Assembly (NCBI RefSeq): GCF_900106945.1
Contig: NZ_FNNE01000001.1
Coordinates: 478,795 to 542,794 of the forward strand
From: Marinobacter mobilis
Lineage (GTDB): Bacteria; Pseudomonadota; Gammaproteobacteria; Pseudomonadales; Oleiphilaceae
Direction of reading: 5' to 3'
DNA: 64,000 bases
Shown piece after piece: positions 17,293 to 26,377 of this stretch. The notes under the pieces are model-generated. The model was not told the origin of the DNA. It worked only from the letters and a program-made list of their open reading frames with translations, and searched no databases. Positions within the stretch are counted from its first letter, which is position 1. Every line of letters starts with the position of its first letter. The position numbers were made by a program, and so were the translations under genes.

Positions 17293-18028
17293 TCCCGGCT
17301 TGACCGATATCTGGGTTTACCTGTCGGCATCGCCGCTGCTGGGGCTGACCATGACACTGGTGGCCTATGGCTTGGGGTACCGGCTGTACCTCCGGACAGG
17401 CTCGAACCCGCTGGCGAACCCGGTGGTGACATCGGTTGCGTTGCTGATTGGCCTGCTGTTGCTGACCGGGACATCCTATGATGATTATTTTGCCGGTGGC
17501 CAGTTCGTACACTTCCTGCTCGGGCCTGCAACGGTTGCCCTGGCGGTGCCGCTTTACCAGCAGTTTTCCCGCCTTCGACAGCTCTGGCTCCCGGTCGCCA
17601 TATCCCTGACCCTTGGGGTAGTGATCGCTGCCGGCAGTTCGGTCGGACTGGCATGGTTGCTGGGTGCTTCGACCGAAATCCAGATGTCTCTTGCGCCGAA
17701 GTCTGCCACCGCGCCGGTGGCTATGGGTATCTCCGAGAAAATTGGGGGGTTGCCCTCGCTGACGGCGGTACTCGTGGTGATTACCGGTATCACCGGTGCG
17801 GTGCTGGGCACCAAGCTGTTTGAATGGGTTCGTGTGCGCGACGATACCGCGAAAGGCATTGCGATGGGAGTGGCCGCTCATGGCATAGGAACCGCGCGGG
17901 CTTTTCAGGTGAGTGCCCAGATGGGCGCCTTCTCAGGTTTGGCCATGGCCCTGTCTGCCTTTGCGACAGCGCTTCTGGTTCCGTGGCTGGTGGATCTGGT
18001 CTCGGTGTGGTTGGTTCCTGGCGGATAA
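17285..18028 (+). CDS. lrgB: CidB/LrgB-family membrane protein
   Basis: A 247-residue inner-membrane protein with the LrgB signature around SLAPKSATAPVAMGISEKIGG (given here in part, residues about 137-157) and VAAHGIGTARAF (about 197-208). It is the partner of the LrgA-type protein encoded just upstream, with overlapping start and stop codons. The pair forms a membrane system linked to cell lysis control or metabolite export, depending on the organism. The gene ends 55 bp before the convergent wax ester synthase gene. Confidence 0.9.
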   Translation: MTDPGLTDIWVYLSASPLLGLTMTLVAYGLGYRLYLRTGSNPLANPVVTSVALLIGLLLLTGTSYDDYFAGGQFVHFLLGPATVALAVPLYQQFSRLRQLWLPVAISLTLGVVIAAGSSVGLAWLLGASTEIQMSLAPKSATAPVAMGISEKIGGLPSLTAVLVVITGITGAVLGTKLFEWVRVRDDTAKGIAMGVAAHGIGTARAFQVSAQMGAFSGLAMALSAFATALLVPWLVDLVSVWLVPGG

Positions 18029-18083
18029 ACGCCCGGATCAACCGCCGCGGGAAGGCGGCTGATCCGGGACATCGGGTCTGGAC

Positions 18084-19529
18084 TCAGGCCTTGGCGGGTG
18101 CCCGGCTTTCGGGAGCTTCCGTATTGCTGGCCGCGTCCGGCATCAGCAGACTTTCCAGCTCATCCAGAGCTTCACCGGTATACACCGCCAGCTTCTGCAT
18201 GCTCGGCAGGGTGTCGCGGCAGCCGGTGTAGCCGAAGTTCAGCGAACCGTCATAGCTCAGGCAGGTGATATTCAACGCACCGCCGTGGGCGATCAGCGAC
18301 ACCGGATACATGGCCTCAAGTTTTGCACCCTCGTAGTAGAGGGCCTGGGAGGGGCCGGGTACATTGGAAATGGTGACGTTGAACACCGGTCGCATACGGC
18401 CGCCCATCCCTGTAACCAGCTGCAGAATGTAGGGTGACATCAGCATCATGGTGTACTGGGTCAGCGCGGCTTTCGGCAGCTTCTGCAGATGTTCCTTGGC
18501 CTTTTTCGTCGAGTTCTTGATGTCCTGCAGGCGGGTCAGGGGATCCGCTTCATCGGTGGCCAGGGAGGCGATCATGAAGCTGATCTGGTTACCGGTGTTC
18601 TGGTCATCGGCCGGTCGGATGCTGACAGGAATGCCGGCAGTGAGCGAGGTCTCCGGAAGTTCGCCCTGCTCGGTCAGGAAACGGCGTAATGCGGTCCCGC
18701 ACAGGTACAGCACGATGTCGTTCAGGGAACCGTGGGCAACCTTGGCCAGTTTGCGGATCCGTTCCATCTGGTAGTGCTGGGTAGCAAAGCGTCGCTGACC
18801 GGTGACCCGGTGGTTGAGCAGCGACACCGGGCCGGTGAAGGGCGCTGTCAGCTCGTCTTCCGGGTGGCGTACCGAATTGATCAGGCGCGACGCTGCGCCC
18901 CAAAGCCGGGGGGCCATATCGGCCTGGAGCTTGAGGGCGTCCAGGGCATGGGAGACCGCCGCCGCAATGGAGGCTTCATCGTCATCCTTGCTGGCACGAA
19001 GCTGGTCCGGGCGAACGGCCCAGGGAGGCAACATGTTGGTCTCATTCGGGTCGGTCGACAGCACCCGCTGCATCAGTCGCACACCGCTGATGCCATCAAT
19101 CAGAGAGTGATGCATCTTGGTGTAGAGGGCGAAGCGGTTGTTTTCGAGGCCCTCGATGATGTGGCATTCCCAGAGCGGGCGGCTGAAGTCGAGCCGGTTC
19201 GAATGCAGGCGTGAGATCAGTACGCCGAGTTCCCGCTCACTGCCGGGGCGCGGCAGGGCCGAATGGCGGACGTGATAGTCGAGATCAATGTCGTCATCGA
19301 TCTTCCACTTGGGGGCGATCAGGCGGCCCAGGTTGCCCGGATAGGACAGTTTGTAGCACCAGGGCTTGGCGACTTCGCGCTGTGCCTTCATGCGTTCAAC
19401 CACATCCCGGAGAAAAGTCTCGGGTGCACCTTCAGGTACGGAAAATATTTGCATGGTGCCAACGTGCATTGGCGTGTCTTCAGAGTCTACTGCCAGCCAT
19501 GAGGCGTCCAGTGTTGCCAGGCGTTTCAT
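18084..19529 (-). CDS. Wax ester synthase/diacylglycerol acyltransferase (WS/DGAT)
   Basis: A 481-residue acyltransferase that joins acyl-CoA to long-chain alcohols (wax esters) or diacylglycerol (triacylglycerol) at the membrane surface, building storage lipid. The catalytic HHxxxDG motif is MHHSLIDGISG (about residues 137-147), with PLWECHIIEG just before it and the late NVPGP and ND(I) motifs. It strongly resembles the WS2 enzyme of Marinobacter hydrocarbonoclasticus in the stretches I remember, which is the best genus clue in the window. A GAGG ribosome-binding site precedes the ATG at 19529. The 265-bp upstream gap shows no clear operator. Confidence 0.95.
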   Translation of the reverse strand: MKRLATLDASWLAVDSEDTPMHVGTMQIFSVPEGAPETFLRDVVERMKAQREVAKPWCYKLSYPGNLGRLIAPKWKIDDDIDLDYHVRHSALPRPGSERELGVLISRLHSNRLDFSRPLWECHIIEGLENNRFALYTKMHHSLIDGISGVRLMQRVLSTDPNETNMLPPWAVRPDQLRASKDDDEASIAAAVSHALDALKLQADMAPRLWGAASRLINSVRHPEDELTAPFTGPVSLLNHRVTGQRRFATQHYQMERIRKLAKVAHGSLNDIVLYLCGTALRRFLTEQGELPETSLTAGIPVSIRPADDQNTGNQISFMIASLATDEADPLTRLQDIKNSTKKAKEHLQKLPKAALTQYTMMLMSPYILQLVTGMGGRMRPVFNVTISNVPGPSQALYYEGAKLEAMYPVSLIAHGGALNITCLSYDGSLNFGYTGCRDTLPSMQKLAVYTGEALDELESLLMPDAASNTEAPESRAPAKA

Positions 19530-19754
19530 TCGTCGTCCTCTTGCTTCCCTTGCTCGATTGAGTGAACGCAGGGTGGTTTTTTCGTTAATGGTTCTTGTCG
19601 TGACATGCCATTATGTATGGCACACGTAGCCAGCTAACGAAAGGTTCCACCTTTTCTTCTTGATCTTGCTGTTGAGTATAAGGGGAGTCGGGCTGCGAAA
19701 CGAGTGCGGAGGGGGATAAGACGAAAGTAACTGGAGTGGTCGTGGATCCGTCAG

Positions 19755-19787
19755 CACACCGGCAGTGACTGTGGCACCGCCGGTGTG
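19755..19787. terminator. Stem-loop after the HD-domain gene
   Basis: A perfect 9-bp stem, CACACCGGC / GCCGGTGTG, with a 15-base loop, lies just past the stop of the leftward HD-domain gene. There is no clear T tract, so it may be a processing or Rho-linked hairpin rather than an intrinsic terminator. Confidence 0.4.
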
Positions 19788-19794
19788 GCTGGGC

Positions 19795-20391
19795 TCAGGC
19801 CATGACGTCCTGGGCTTCTTTGTAGAGCGAACGGACCGGTTTGGCGAAGACCTGGCGGACCATGGGTTCAAAAAATTCCAGAGGTAGAATCTCACCGTCC
19901 GGATCAAACGCCGGCGCGTCGTACTTGCTGACAAACTCAATGGTACGCATGAAGTGGGGGTGATCGCGATAGTTGTTTCGCAGGTCACGATCCATGCCCA
20001 GGTAATGGAAAAAGTAATAGCCCTGGAAAATGGCGTGGTGCTTGATCATCCAGTGGTTGGCTTCGCTGACGAACGGTTCCAGCAGCACCGCAGCAACGTC
20101 TGCGTGGTTGTAGGAGCCAAGTGTGTCGCCAATGTCGTGGAGCAGGGCACAAACCACATACTCCTCGTCCTTGCCATCCCTGTAGGCCAGGGTGGCGGTC
20201 TGCAGGCAATGGTTGAGGCGATCAATCGGGAATCCGCCGAAGTCTCCTGCCAGCAACCTTAAGTGTTGCAGGATCCGGTCCGGTAGGTTCTTGGCAAACG
20301 TGCCGAAGTTGGAGGCAATAATCGCCCAGTCTTCGGCGCTGCCATCTTTCATGTGCGTGAACTTGGCGTGAGCTGTACTCAGGTCATTCAT
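19795..20391 (-). CDS. HD-domain protein, possible PhnZ/MIOX-like di-iron oxygenase
   Basis: A 198-residue soluble protein. HD-type metal ligands are visible as LNHCLQTA (His near residue 61), LLHDIGD (about 83-89), YNHADVA (about 95) and a following IKHHAIFQGYYF (about 118-129). KYDAPAFDPD near residue 160 supplies a further aspartate. This pattern resembles the mixed-valent di-iron HD oxygenases PhnZ and MIOX more than signalling phosphohydrolases, but this is inference. It lies 14 bp behind a class II aldolase gene with a strong AAGGAG, so the two form an operon. Substrate unknown; a plain phosphohydrolase is the alternative. Confidence 0.7.
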   Translation of the reverse strand: MNDLSTAHAKFTHMKDGSAEDWAIIASNFGTFAKNLPDRILQHLRLLAGDFGGFPIDRLNHCLQTATLAYRDGKDEEYVVCALLHDIGDTLGSYNHADVAAVLLEPFVSEANHWMIKHHAIFQGYYFFHYLGMDRDLRNNYRDHPHFMRTIEFVSKYDAPAFDPDGEILPLEFFEPMVRQVFAKPVRSLYKEAQDVMA

Positions 20392-20405
20392 GGCTGGGCT
20401 CCTTA

Positions 20406-21176
20406 TCAGTTGCGGAAGCTGGGGTCGATGCGGTCGAGTTTGCGGAGCAGTCCGGGCCAGGCTAGTTTACCGCCCATGCCCTTGGTCACCTTCTCCGCCT
20501 GTTGCTTGATGGTATCCACGATGCCATCGGGCACCGGCGTCAGCGCTCGGTTACCGGCCAGGGCCTGAATCTGGATTTCACAGGCCGTCTGCAGGATATA
20601 CATATTCAGAAAGGTGTCGGCCACGCTGCTGGCGGTGGTCAGCAGACCGTGGTTGCGCAGGATCATGAAGTTATTGGTGCCGAGGTCGGCTTGCAGTCGT
20701 GCCTTTTCATCTTCCCGCAGGGCCACCCCTTCATAATCGTGATAGGCCATGTTTGACAGCGGAAACAGGCTCTGCTGGGACAGCGGCAGCAGGCCTTCGG
20801 ACTGGGCAGAGACCGCAACGCCGGCCGTGGTATGGGTATGCATGACGCAGGCGGCGTCTTCGCGTACCGCGTGAATGGCGCTGTGAATGGTGAACCCTGC
20901 CGGGTTGATGTCGAAGTCTTCAGGATTGATCTTGTTGCCATCCTGATCAACCCGCACCAGGCTGGAGGCCGTGATTTCGTCAAACATCATGCCATAGGGG
21001 TTGATCAGGAAATGGTGTTCGTCACCGGGGATGCGGGCAGACAGATGGGTGAAAATCAGGTCGTCCCAGCCATACAGGGCGACCAGCCGATAGGCAGCGG
21101 CCAGGTCTACGCGCAGTTGCCATTCTTCCGGGCTGACACGGTCTTTCTTTGACGGAATTGCCAGTTGGTCGGTCAT
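20406..21176 (-). CDS. Class II aldolase/adducin-family protein
   Basis: A 256-residue zinc-dependent aldolase-fold protein. Zinc-binding histidines are in CVMHTHTTAG (about residues 109-118) and LRNHGLL (about 170-176), and the N-terminal block WDDLIFTHLSARIPG is typical. Family members cleave or epimerise small hydroxy-carbonyl or sugar-phosphate compounds; many in this subgroup have unknown substrates. It is the first gene of the operon with the HD protein and is divergent from a Crp/Fnr-type regulator and a BASS transporter, which together look like a small catabolic locus. Confidence 0.88.
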   Translation of the reverse strand: MTDQLAIPSKKDRVSPEEWQLRVDLAAAYRLVALYGWDDLIFTHLSARIPGDEHHFLINPYGMMFDEITASSLVRVDQDGNKINPEDFDINPAGFTIHSAIHAVREDAACVMHTHTTAGVAVSAQSEGLLPLSQQSLFPLSNMAYHDYEGVALREDEKARLQADLGTNNFMILRNHGLLTTASSVADTFLNMYILQTACEIQIQALAGNRALTPVPDGIVDTIKQQAEKVTKGMGGKLAWPGLLRKLDRIDPSFRN

Positions 21177-21307
21177 TGGTTTGGCCTCACTTGAAGTTTA
21201 TTGTTGATATTGCCTCGCGAGCTTCTAATCAGTGTAGGCAGGTCGGCGAGCGTAAAACTGTCAAATGGTTTACATTGTTCTCAGGCTTATTTCTATAGTG
21301 TACGACC

Positions 21308-22000
21308 ATGATAAATATCAAGACGGTGCTAAAGGGCTGTCCGCTGCTGGCGGGGCTGCCTGACAGGGCACTGGATGATGCAGCTGCCATGGCGCGGCAG
21401 CGTCAGTTTGTGGCTGGCGAGTCGATTTACGATGCCGGCTCCATGCAATCAAGTTTATGTGTCATTGCCTCTGGCACCGTTCGGGTCAGTTCGGTGAACG
21501 CCGCAGGCAAGGAAGCAACACTGATTATCTTTGGTGCGGGTGCCTGGCTTGGGGATACGGTCTTTTCGCCCGGTATGCCTCGGGTGTATGGCGCCACAGC
21601 CCATGAACCGGCGACCATTGTTGAGGTTCCCGGGGAGGGTTTTCGTCACTTGATGGCGGAGTTCCCGGAAAGTTACCCGGTGGCACTGGATCTGGTGAGT
21701 CGGCGGCTATGGGCGGCCATGTCGATCATTGAAGATGATGCCTTGCGTGGCATCGATGCGCGTTTTGGCCGCCGAATGCTGTTTCTGGTGCAGATTCAGG
21801 GCGACGGCAGTCTTTCCCATGATCCGGTGGCGTTTGATCTGACCCGGGAGCATATTGCTAACATGATGGGAATGAGCCGCCAGGGCGTGCACAAGGTGAT
21901 CAAGCATTTTGAAAGTCAGGGCCTGCTGGATTTGTCCTATGGCCGTATTACTGTTCTGGATCCGGTAGCGTTGCAGGCTTACCTGAACACGCTGAACTGA
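21308..22000 (+). CDS. Crp/Fnr-family transcription regulator
   Basis: A 230-residue protein with an N-terminal cyclic-nucleotide-binding-type beta barrel (about residues 15-120) and a C-terminal winged helix (about 150-220). The recognition region reads LTREHIANMMGMSRQGVHKVIKHFESQGL. It lacks the N-terminal cysteine cluster of FNR, so it is not an oxygen sensor of that kind, and its ligand is unknown. It is divergent from the aldolase-HD operon and 68 bp upstream of a BASS transporter. A TTTACA…TATAGT pair (19-bp spacer) ends about 8 bp before the ATG, a possible promoter with a very short leader; GTAAA…TTTAC (21259-21280 region) could be its operator. Confidence 0.85.
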   Translation: MINIKTVLKGCPLLAGLPDRALDDAAAMARQRQFVAGESIYDAGSMQSSLCVIASGTVRVSSVNAAGKEATLIIFGAGAWLGDTVFSPGMPRVYGATAHEPATIVEVPGEGFRHLMAEFPESYPVALDLVSRRLWAAMSIIEDDALRGIDARFGRRMLFLVQIQGDGSLSHDPVAFDLTREHIANMMGMSRQGVHKVIKHFESQGLLDLSYGRITVLDPVALQAYLNTLN

Positions 22001-22068
22001 TTCGGGATATTGATAAGCGGCCGGTTCGTACCGGTCAACAACAACAATAACTTCGTCGGAGATATACT

Positions 22069-22959
22069 ATGGAATCCGGACCGCTGATATCCATTGGCCT
22101 GCCACTGTCCCTGTTCATCATTATGGTCGGTATCGGCATGACACTGACCCTGCGGGACTTTCATCAGGTCACCGTTAACCCCAGGGGCATGGTTGTCGGC
22201 ACTATCGCGCAGATTATGCTGATGCCGCTGGTGGCGTTGGGTCTGGCCTGGATGCTGGGGCTGGCTCCCGCCATCGCCGTGGGCCTGGTCATTATTGCTG
22301 CGTGTCCCGGTGGTACCACCTCGAATCTGTTTGTGCTGCTGGCCCGGGGCAATGTTGCGCTGTCGATCCTCCTGACGGTAACGGCCAGCCTGATCACCAT
22401 CCTCACGTTGCCGTTCTTTACCAACTATGCCTTGCAACTGCATTTCGGCAGTGGCGCTGAAATATCCCTTCCGGTGGGCAAGACCATTGTGATGCTGGTC
22501 GGTGTTGTACTGCTGCCGGTGGCGCTGGGGATGATCGTTCGGACCCGAGCGCCGGCTCTGGCGATCCGGGCCGAAAAGCTGGTCAGCCTGTTTGGCGGGC
22601 TGGTTTTGGCGGTGCTGATCCTTGGGCTGTTGTACGGGATTCGCGATCGGATCGGTGAGCTCGCCGCGCAGGCTGGTCTCGCCGCCTTGCTGCTCAATGT
22701 GGGTGGCATCGTGGTGGGTATTGTCACCAGTCGCCTGGCCGGTCTGTCTCAGCGGGAATCCCTGTCCGTTGCCATGGAACTGGGCATCAAGAACGGCACC
22801 ATCGCCCTGATGGTGACGCTGACCCTGCTGGAATCCAGCGAAATGTCGATCCCTGCAGCGGTCTACGGGGTGTTGATGTTCCCCATTGGCTTCCTGCTGG
22901 TCAGCTATGGCCGCAAGGTGGTTTCGCGGGTTCCCGCTGCCCAGGCCGACGTGGCCTGA
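22069..22959 (+). CDS. Bile acid:sodium symporter (BASS) family transporter
   Basis: A 296-residue membrane protein with about ten helices. The family features AACPGGTTSNLFVLLARGN (about residues 78-96) and MELGIKNGTIA (about 239-249) correspond to the crossing-helix sodium sites. Bacterial BASS proteins import organic anions such as pyruvate, pantothenate or steroids; the substrate here is not evident. It follows the Crp/Fnr-type regulator with a GGAG ribosome-binding site, and may supply the substrate for the divergent aldolase-HD pair. Confidence 0.88.
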   Translation: MESGPLISIGLPLSLFIIMVGIGMTLTLRDFHQVTVNPRGMVVGTIAQIMLMPLVALGLAWMLGLAPAIAVGLVIIAACPGGTTSNLFVLLARGNVALSILLTVTASLITILTLPFFTNYALQLHFGSGAEISLPVGKTIVMLVGVVLLPVALGMIVRTRAPALAIRAEKLVSLFGGLVLAVLILGLLYGIRDRIGELAAQAGLAALLLNVGGIVVGIVTSRLAGLSQRESLSVAMELGIKNGTIALMVTLTLLESSEMSIPAAVYGVLMFPIGFLLVSYGRKVVSRVPAAQADVA

Positions 22960-23095
22960 GCGAGACTCGCCCAACCGTTCGTTCTGACGCGGGAGGCTGG
23001 CCTTGTGGTCAGTCACCCGCTGCCCTGATCTTGGTACTCTGCGGTGATGAAGGCGGCTCTGTGCCGCGCCGACGACCCAATCAGGAACAATAACA

Positions 23096-24217
23096 ATGAC
23101 TGTCCGATCTGCCTTCCGCAGGGCCCCCCTGGGCGCCGTATTGCTGATACTTGCCTTCCTGTTGCCTTCGCTTTCCCAGGCCTCCGACGATGCCCTGAGA
23201 GCACAAATCTACGATCAGAGCCTGCCGTTGGAAGAACGAGTTGCCGCCATGCAGGCGCTGACCGGACTGGAGCCGGATCCAGAACGGATCTACCGGATCT
23301 GCATCTGGGACATCTTTGGCCGCTCAGGTCCGATTTTCAATGCGGCCCAGGCACAACGGCTCAAGATTATGCAGTACGGCATCAATGTTGAAATGGTGCC
23401 TTACACCAGCGAATCCATCATGGTCGAGGAGCTGAAATCCGGCACCTGCGATGCCGCGCTGATGAGCGGGCTGCGGGCCCGGTTGTTTAATCGCTATACC
23501 GGCACCCTTGACTCCATCGGCGGGTTCCCGGAGCGCAGCCAGATGCGTCTGGCGCTCCAGCTGATGGCTGACCCCCGCAGCGCCAATAACATGGTCAGCG
23601 GTGACTATGTGGTGATGGGCATCGCCCCCGGCGGTGCGGCCCATGTTTTCGTCAATGATCGCAGCATCAATACCCTCGCCAAGGCCTCCGGTAAGCGGGT
23701 GGTGGTGTTGGATTACGATCCCACCCAGGCCCGTATGATTGCCGGGGTGGGGGCCACGCCGGTGGTGGCGGATATCGTCAATGCCCCCAATATGTTCAAT
23801 ACCGGGGTGGTGGATGTCCTCGCCGCGCCGCTGGCCGGTTACGAAGTGCTGGAGCTGTACAAGGGGCTGTCGCCGGATGGCGGGATCATCGATTTGCCGC
23901 TGACCCACATCACCATGCAGCTGATCGGTCGCAGTGACGTGGTGCCAAATGAGCTGGCGCAGTTTGTCCGGGAAGCGTTCTATCAGGGCTTCGATGAAAT
24001 CATCAGCCGGGTAGCGATGGAAGAGGAAAAGGTCCCCGGCAAGTGGTGGATCAGCATTCCCGATGCTGACCGCCTTGAGTATGAACGGATGATGCAGCAG
24101 GCGCGCCTGCAACTGCGGGACGAGGGTTATTACAGCGCCGAGATGCTGACCCTGCAGCGGAAGATCCGCTGTCGTACCGACAGCCGTCGTGAAGAATGCA
24201 GTAACCCGGTTGAATAA
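23096..24217 (+). CDS. Periplasmic solute-binding protein, DUF6091 (AdeT-like) family
   Basis: A 373-residue protein with a clear signal peptide (about residues 1-29, ending SLSQA). The mature part has two-domain binding-protein character, with RICIWDIFGRSGP at about 65-77, a paired cysteine at SGTCDAALMSG and two more cysteines near the C-terminus. I recall relatives annotated as AdeT-type efflux components, but the adjoining TRAP permease, starting 3 bp after its stop, argues that it is the binding subunit of a TRAP-like importer. The substrate is unknown. Confidence 0.8.
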   Translation: MTVRSAFRRAPLGAVLLILAFLLPSLSQASDDALRAQIYDQSLPLEERVAAMQALTGLEPDPERIYRICIWDIFGRSGPIFNAAQAQRLKIMQYGINVEMVPYTSESIMVEELKSGTCDAALMSGLRARLFNRYTGTLDSIGGFPERSQMRLALQLMADPRSANNMVSGDYVVMGIAPGGAAHVFVNDRSINTLAKASGKRVVVLDYDPTQARMIAGVGATPVVADIVNAPNMFNTGVVDVLAAPLAGYEVLELYKGLSPDGGIIDLPLTHITMQLIGRSDVVPNELAQFVREAFYQGFDEIISRVAMEEEKVPGKWWISIPDADRLEYERMMQQARLQLRDEGYYSAEMLTLQRKIRCRTDSRREECSNPVE

Positions 24218-24220
24218 GCC

Positions 24221-26368
24221 ATGACCACGAACAGTGGTGCCCTGGCGGCACCCCGGGCCCTGGTCATCAGTCGTTGGCTGTCGGCGTTGCCGATGCTGGT
24301 CATCCTGGTGCTGACCCTGCTGGCCTCGGTGGGTGAAACCCTCCATTCACGGCTGCTTGAGGTGGGTGGCGAAACCTGGCCGGATTATTTCAGTCTGCGC
24401 GTCATGGACCATGTCCAGGCACCTTCCTGTGAGCATCAGCCCGACCTTGACCGGGCAGTGGAGCAGGCGGTGCAGGCGCGTCAGCAGGAACTGGCCAGCG
24501 ATCCTTTTGCGGATGTCTTCGGCGGGGCCGTTGATCGCGGTGCTATCCGCTCTTCGCTGGAGGCGCAGTTCGCGGCCTGTCAGACCCAGTGGCAGAACTG
24601 GCAGCGATTGCAGGCTCTTGATTCCCCGGCAGTACGGGCGTTTGCGACGGTGGAAGCCGGGCTGTCACAGGCGGTCGTGCTGGTGACGGGCAACCGGCGG
24701 GTGCTGCTGGGGCTGATGCTGCTGTTCTGCGCTGCGGCCGCAACCCTGCGCCGCCAGCATATTGCCTTGCGCCCGGTGGAAAGCCAGCGGGATGACCGGG
24801 TGGCTACGCTGGCGCAGTTGCTGGCCAACGGATTGCTGACCGTCTCCGCGCTGCTGTATCGCCAGCAGGAGCTGGCCCAGGCAGCCGCGGGCATGCCCCT
24901 GGCCCACTTGTTCATGCACGATGTCTGGGTGCTGGGCTTTGGCGGGCTGACGCTGATTTCAGCCTGGCAGCTACGGCTACCGCGCACCGACCTGCCCCAA
25001 GGGGAGTCCTGGGGGCGGTCATTGCTCAGTATTCCCCTGTACAGTTTCATGTGCCTGACCGCGGCGGCCCAGTTTGCCTGGCATGGTTTCTATCACGGCA
25101 TCGCGGTTTACCTGAACATGATGGCGGAACTGTCGGCCTTGTTCCTGAGTCTGGGGCTGTATGTCTGGGTGGGTATGCTGCTGGCACGTACCCATTTGCC
25201 CCGCAAGGTGTTTGACCTGATCCGGCCCTGGCAACTGCCCCCCAAATGGCTGGGTGTGGTGGTACTGTTACTGACCGCATTACCGACCGCCTACAGCGGC
25301 GCATCCGGGATATTTATACTGGCGGCGGGCATGACCCTTTACCGGGAACTGCGCCGTGCAGGAACGTCGGAGCAGCTGGCGTTGGCCACCACCGCTATTT
25401 CCGGCTCCATGGGCACCATGTTGCGGCCCTGCCTGTTGGTGGTGATTGTGGCGACCCTCAACAACAGTGTGACCACCGACGAGCTGTTCACCGCCGGTGC
25501 CCGGGTGCTGTTGCTGACGGCGCTGATCTACACCCTCTACGTGCTGGTGCTCGGTGGTAAGTCGACGCTGCGCATTGCTTCCCCCCGCGCGGCATTGCCC
25601 GGCATGCTCAGGGCACTCTGGCCGTTATTACCCTATATCGCCTGTTTTGTCGGTGTCGTGATGGCCTGGGAACTGTTGCTCGGACGTGGGCTGGATGAGT
25701 TCTCCGCGCCGGCCATTCTGCCCCTGGTCATGCTGCTGGTGGTGGCGATGGAGCGACTGATCCTCAAGGAACGTGATCCGGACCGCGATGAGGGCCCAGA
25801 GGCTGCGGACGAATCACTGGCAGAACCGGAACGCGGCGGTTTTCGTCAGGCGGTGATGCGTGCCACCGATGACTCCACGGCGCTGATTGGCGCGCTGCTG
25901 ATGCTGATGGCACTGTCTGTGAGCATGGGCGGGTTGATCGAACGTTCAGGGCTGCTGGAACTGTTCCCTCAGGACCTGGGGTCGGTCTGGCTGACCCTGG
26001 CGCTGCTGATGGGCATGCTGGTGATCATCGGCATGATCATGGACCCCTACGGCGCGGTGCTGCTGGTCAATGCCACTCTGGCACCCATTGCCCTGGATAA
26101 CGGTATCAACCCCCTGCATTTCTGGGTGATGACGGTGCTGGCCTTTGAAATGGGCTATCTGACGCCGCCGGTCGCGCTGAATCATCTGCTGACCCGTCAG
26201 GTGGTGGGTATGCCCACGGAGTGGGAAAGCCTGCATGGCACCTTCTGGCAACGTAATTTCCGCTACATCCTGCCGGTTCTGGTGATGGGAACCGCGCTGC
26301 TCGTGGTCACCTTCACCCCGGAAGCCTCCGACTGGGCGTACCGCCTGCTGCTTGGGGTGCCGGAGTGA
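24221..26368 (+). CDS. TRAP transporter permease, fused small and large subunits
   Basis: A 715-residue membrane protein with a long extracytoplasmic segment after the first helix (about residues 45-150). A DctQ-like four-helix part (about 155-340) is followed by a DctM-like part (about 345-715) with ALPTAYSGASGIFILAAG, TTAISGSMGTMLRPC and MDPYGAVLLVNATLAPIA. It uses an ion gradient to import the ligand delivered by the preceding binding protein. The gap of 3 bp and lack of a good ribosome-binding site suggest translational coupling. The N-terminal periplasmic insertion of about 100 residues is unusual. Confidence 0.85.
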   Translation: MTTNSGALAAPRALVISRWLSALPMLVILVLTLLASVGETLHSRLLEVGGETWPDYFSLRVMDHVQAPSCEHQPDLDRAVEQAVQARQQELASDPFADVFGGAVDRGAIRSSLEAQFAACQTQWQNWQRLQALDSPAVRAFATVEAGLSQAVVLVTGNRRVLLGLMLLFCAAAATLRRQHIALRPVESQRDDRVATLAQLLANGLLTVSALLYRQQELAQAAAGMPLAHLFMHDVWVLGFGGLTLISAWQLRLPRTDLPQGESWGRSLLSIPLYSFMCLTAAAQFAWHGFYHGIAVYLNMMAELSALFLSLGLYVWVGMLLARTHLPRKVFDLIRPWQLPPKWLGVVVLLLTALPTAYSGASGIFILAAGMTLYRELRRAGTSEQLALATTAISGSMGTMLRPCLLVVIVATLNNSVTTDELFTAGARVLLLTALIYTLYVLVLGGKSTLRIASPRAALPGMLRALWPLLPYIACFVGVVMAWELLLGRGLDEFSAPAILPLVMLLVVAMERLILKERDPDRDEGPEAADESLAEPERGGFRQAVMRATDDSTALIGALLMLMALSVSMGGLIERSGLLELFPQDLGSVWLTLALLMGMLVIIGMIMDPYGAVLLVNATLAPIALDNGINPLHFWVMTVLAFEMGYLTPPVALNHLLTRQVVGMPTEWESLHGTFWQRNFRYILPVLVMGTALLVVTFTPEASDWAYRLLLGVPE

Positions 26369-26377
26369 TCCTGCTGA

